Assembly: GCA_900767595.1 (NCBI GenBank)
Contig: CAAFZS010000046.1
Coordinates: 1 to 7,619 of the forward strand
DNA length: 7,619 bases
Origin: Bacteroidales bacterium
GTDB lineage: Bacteria > Bacteroidota > Bacteroidia > Bacteroidales > Paludibacteraceae
Reading direction: 5' to 3'
Within the stretch, counting starts at the first letter, position 1. Every line of letters begins with the position of its first letter. Below, one piece after another: positions 6,555 to 7,619 of this stretch. The position numbers and the translations under genes were made by a program. The notes beneath the pieces were generated by a model. It saw only the letters and a program-made list of their open reading frames with translations. It had not been told where the DNA came from and made no database searches.

Positions 6555-6587
6555 AAAAAAAGCAACCTACCTTTTGAGGTAGATTGC
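6555..6587 (-). terminator. Intrinsic terminator of the upstream lipoprotein/DUF5675 cassette
   Basis: On the - strand GCAATCTACC (6587-6578), loop TCAAAA, then GGTAGGTTGC (6571-6562) form a 10-pair stem with one G-U pair. It is followed at once by seven T (6561-6555). On the + strand the same pair is a C-A mismatch and there is no T run, so the signal is directional. It lies just upstream of the menA promoter. Confidence 0.9.
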
Positions 6588-6671
6588 CTTGAGAATGCGG
6601 AAGCCGAAACTTCCGAGGAACACAATTAACAGAATCCAGAAACCCAAAGTGCAGTTTTTGTAAAACTGCGA
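6567..6671 (-). pseudogene. Out-of-frame C-terminal membrane segment of the adjacent lipoprotein gene
   Basis: One frame over from the lipoprotein frame, codons from about 6671 to TAG at 6569-6567 encode SQFYKNCTLG, then WILLIVFLGSFGF, then a basic end IYLKR. That is a convincing single transmembrane helix with a basic tail, and it has no start of its own. It is best explained as the original C-terminus of the lipoprotein gene, detached by a frame change inside the GACCGC repeat at 6666-6710. The stop codon lies in the 3' arm of the terminator stem. A sequencing error could give the same picture. Confidence 0.5.
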
Positions 6672-7123
6672 CCGCTTCGCTGGCAGACCGCCTGCGGCTG
6701 ACAGACTTCTGTGTGCCACCGCTCGATGAAGACCGTGTCCACGCGGATTGTTGTGGGCGGAACAGCCGGTTTATTCGTCCGCTCAGACAGCACTTCCTCG
6801 AAAACCGACGCCCCCTGCGTCGAAGTTTGCCCCTTCCCTAGATACGGTTTCCCCGTTTGACGGGGACACCATGCGGCGGGGACACAACTGTTTTTACGGA
6901 AGTCTGTCTGTGCTCCTCGAAGCCCTGAAGGGCTTGGCTGTTCCTGTCCCTGTTTATAGGTGATGGAAACGGAGTCCTTGAGGATGATTGGAGCAACGGA
7001 TGCGGAGGACTTACAACTAGTCAAGTTCGCGATTGCGACGAGCGCACTCAGCATCAGGACACTTAACATCATACAGCGGATATTCGGGTGTAAAGTCTGA
7101 GACCTCAAAATAGATGGTTTCAT
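6626..7123 (-). CDS. Putative lipoprotein, repeat-invaded and probably frameshifted at its C-terminus
   Basis: I do not recognise a named family. The N-terminus has a basic region, a hydrophobic core (MLSVLMLSALVAIANL) and a lipobox LTSC (35-38), so a lipoprotein anchored at C38 is likely. A short segment IILKDSVSITY follows. Residues of about 57-125 are low in recognisable structure and are encoded by DNA full of short hairpins. RVDTVFIERWHTEV then appears, a pattern I associate with small Bacteroidales phage-type lipoproteins. After that the frame enters GACCGC repeats and stops at 6626, while a good membrane helix lies in another frame to 6567. The start at 7123 gives a charged n-region; M18 (7072) is an alternative. 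The gene overlaps the DUF5675-like gene by 107 or 56 bases. Function is unknown; a spanin-like role is only a guess. Confidence 0.55.
   Translation of the reverse strand: MKPSILRSQTLHPNIRCMMLSVLMLSALVAIANLTSCKSSASVAPIILKDSVSITYKQGQEQPSPSGLRGAQTDFRKNSCVPAAWCPRQTGKPYLGKGQTSTQGASVFEEVLSERTNKPAVPPTTIRVDTVFIERWHTEVCQPQAVCQRSGRSFTKTALWVSGFC
6666..6710 (-). repeat. Copy of the GACCGC repeat family inside the lipoprotein gene
   Basis: On the + strand CTGCGACCGCTTCG (6666-6679) is followed by CTGGCAGACCGCCTGCGG (6680-6697) and a partial CTGACAGACTT (6698-6708). These share the CTGnnAGACCGCnnnCG pattern of the tandem block in mutY. The second unit contains the perfect inverted repeat CCGC-CT-GCGG (6688-6697). 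The reading frame of the host gene changes across this block. Confidence 0.7.
6806..6935. repeat. Cluster of short perfect hairpins in the lipoprotein gene
   Basis: Three six-pair hairpins lie within 130 bases: CGACGC-CCCCT-GCGTCG (6806-6822), CCCCGT-TTG-ACGGGG (6851-6865) and AAGCCC-TGAA-GGGCTT (6920-6935). In addition CGGGGACAC occurs twice 16 bases apart (6861-6869 and 6877-6885). None is followed by a T run, so they are not ordinary terminators. They fall where the protein has no recognisable structure, which suggests inserted repeat DNA. Confidence 0.7.
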
Positions 7124-7427
7124 TAGCAGAACGGAGTTTAGTTGTTAATTTTTCTTCCATTTCTCGGCTGGGCACGAGGATGCAGCCGGAGGAGTGTTGG
7201 GGTTTGGTGCCGACATGGAAACGGATGCCGGTGCGACAGGGGACGCGTTCCACGATGGGGAGAAGACGCTTGAAGCGTGGGGACTGGGTGACGGCAACGG
7301 TGTACCATAAGGCAGGGATCTGAACGCCTACGCGTTCGAGCGTGTTGCAGAAGTATGTGCCGTCAATAAATAACTTGCCCCGAAGGGCTGCGCCGTTAGG
7401 CGCGTTACGTTGTAGTCGTAATAACAT
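7017..7427 (-). CDS. DUF5675-family-like protein of a phage-type cassette
   Basis: The 136-residue protein follows the DUF5675 pattern: MLLRLQR, then GKLFIDGTYFCNTLE (17-31), then IPALWYTVAVTQSPRFKRLLP (37-57, quoted as the IPA and SPRFKRLLP anchors). It continues with VP..TGIRFHVG and SSGCILVPS. The end of this core, H71-x-G73 then S80-G81-C82, resembles the HxG...SxGC active-site layout of YkuD L,D-transpeptidases; relatedness is my inference. The family is common in Bacteroidota phages and prophages, and its biochemical role is not established. There is no signal peptide. The gene follows a small membrane protein gene by 39 bases and overlaps the lipoprotein gene. Several perfect hairpins lie in its own coding sequence, and the variable loop NAPNGAALR (8-16) is encoded by two of them. 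Confidence 0.7.
   Translation of the reverse strand: MLLRLQRNAPNGAALRGKLFIDGTYFCNTLERVGVQIPALWYTVAVTQSPRFKRLLPIVERVPCRTGIRFHVGTKPQHSSGCILVPSREMEEKLTTKLRSANETIYFEVSDFTPEYPLYDVKCPDAECARRNRELD
7322..7403. repeat. Short perfect hairpins inside the DUF5675-like gene
   Basis: GAACGC-CTAC-GCGTTC (7322-7337), GCCC-CGAA-GGGC (7377-7388) and GCGCC-GTTA-GGCGC (7390-7403) are perfect inverted repeats with four-base loops, in coding sequence and in frame. A further one, ACGCTT-G-AAGCGT, lies nearby at 7266-7278, although that codes for the conserved RFKR and may be chance. They resemble the hairpins at 6806-6935 in size and loop length. Confidence 0.6.
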
Positions 7428-7435
7428 AATTTGGT

Positions 7436-7465
7436 GTAGAGGAGTAGAGGGGTAGAGGAGTAGGG
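7436..7465. repeat. 8-base tandem repeat between two cassette genes
   Basis: GTAGAGGA (7436-7443), GTAGAGGG (7444-7451), GTAGAGGA (7452-7459) and a partial GTAGGG (7460-7465) fill most of the 39-base gap upstream of the DUF5675-like start. On the coding strand this is a run of CTCTAC units placed 9-38 bases before the ATG, so copy number could alter the leader spacing. Confidence 0.85.
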
Positions 7466-7466
7466 T

Positions 7467-7619
7467 TTATTTGCGGTAACGATAATGATAGTCTATTCCC
7501 AGCAAGCTGCCGGCGAAGGTGAGAGTTTCGCCATAGGCGACGAGGACGGAGGAGTGGATCTCGCCTACCGGCGGAGCATAAAAGGCGAGCGTTAGGAGAA
7601 CCACGCCGCCGAGACTTAA
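7467..7619 (-). CDS. C-terminal part of a small two-segment membrane protein, possibly holin-like (truncated by the window edge)
   Basis: The frame is open from the right edge to TAA at 7469-7467, giving the last 50 residues. A hydrophobic stretch (GGVVLLTLAFYAPP) is followed by a short loop GEIHSSV, a second hydrophobic stretch (LVAYGETLTFAGSLLGI) and an aromatic, basic end (DYHYRYRK). I recognise the 'GEIHSSVLV...GIDYHYRY' ending from small Bacteroidales membrane proteins found beside DUF5675 genes. Two membrane segments in a small protein beside phage-type genes would fit a holin, but that role is inferred. The start is outside the window. Confidence 0.65.
   Translation of the reverse strand, partial: LSLGGVVLLTLAFYAPPVGEIHSSVLVAYGETLTFAGSLLGIDYHYRYRK

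Noticed and set aside
6748..6963. + strand open frame of 71 codons in the hairpin-rich region
   Set aside because: It is antisense to the lipoprotein gene, composed mostly of hairpin repeat DNA, and has no recognisable protein features.

Overview
The window reads as a chromosome segment from a member of the Bacteroidota, most likely the order Bacteroidales. The evidence is two sites that fit the Bacteroides-type promoter (TTTG, 20 bases, TAnnTTTG), the absence of clear Shine-Dalgarno sequences, a menaquinone pathway, a Bacteroidota-type HU protein, and a tiny basic COX24-like protein next to HU. There is no stretch over 300 bases without a gene, and I see no tRNA, rRNA, insertion sequence or CRISPR array.

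Layout. On the + strand, 1-1802 holds the 3' end of an alpha-amylase-family gene, a CNNM/CBS membrane transporter gene and an Sfp-type phosphopantetheinyl transferase gene, closely spaced and probably co-transcribed. From there to the right end everything lies on the - strand. RNase E/G (rng) converges on the transferase gene and overlaps it by 63 bases. Reading along the - strand there are three transcription blocks. (1) At the right end lies a small cassette: the C-terminus of a small two-segment membrane protein, a DUF5675-like protein, and a probably frameshifted lipoprotein. It closes with a strong intrinsic terminator at 6555-6587. (2) A promoter at 6504-6535 drives menA, menG (ubiE-like) and mutY, each overlapping the next by tens of bases. 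(3) A promoter at 3784-3815 drives HU, a 29-residue ribosomal-type protein and rng.

Working together: MenA and MenG perform the last two steps of menaquinone synthesis. MutY removes adenine opposite 8-oxoguanine, and its co-transcription with quinone genes is suggestive but may be incidental. HU, the 29-residue protein and RNase E/G form a nucleoid/ribosome/RNA-processing group. The right-hand cassette resembles phage-derived cell-wall or lysis genes.

Most genes are ordinary housekeeping genes. What stands out is a family of short GC-rich repeats and small perfect hairpins lying inside coding sequence. A consensus close to CTGnnAGACCGCnnnCG is tandemly repeated inside mutY and recurs in the lipoprotein gene, where it coincides with a reading-frame break. 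A related fragment may be present in menG. I found no convincing new multi-gene system. The repeat family and the small basic protein are the best targets for follow-up.
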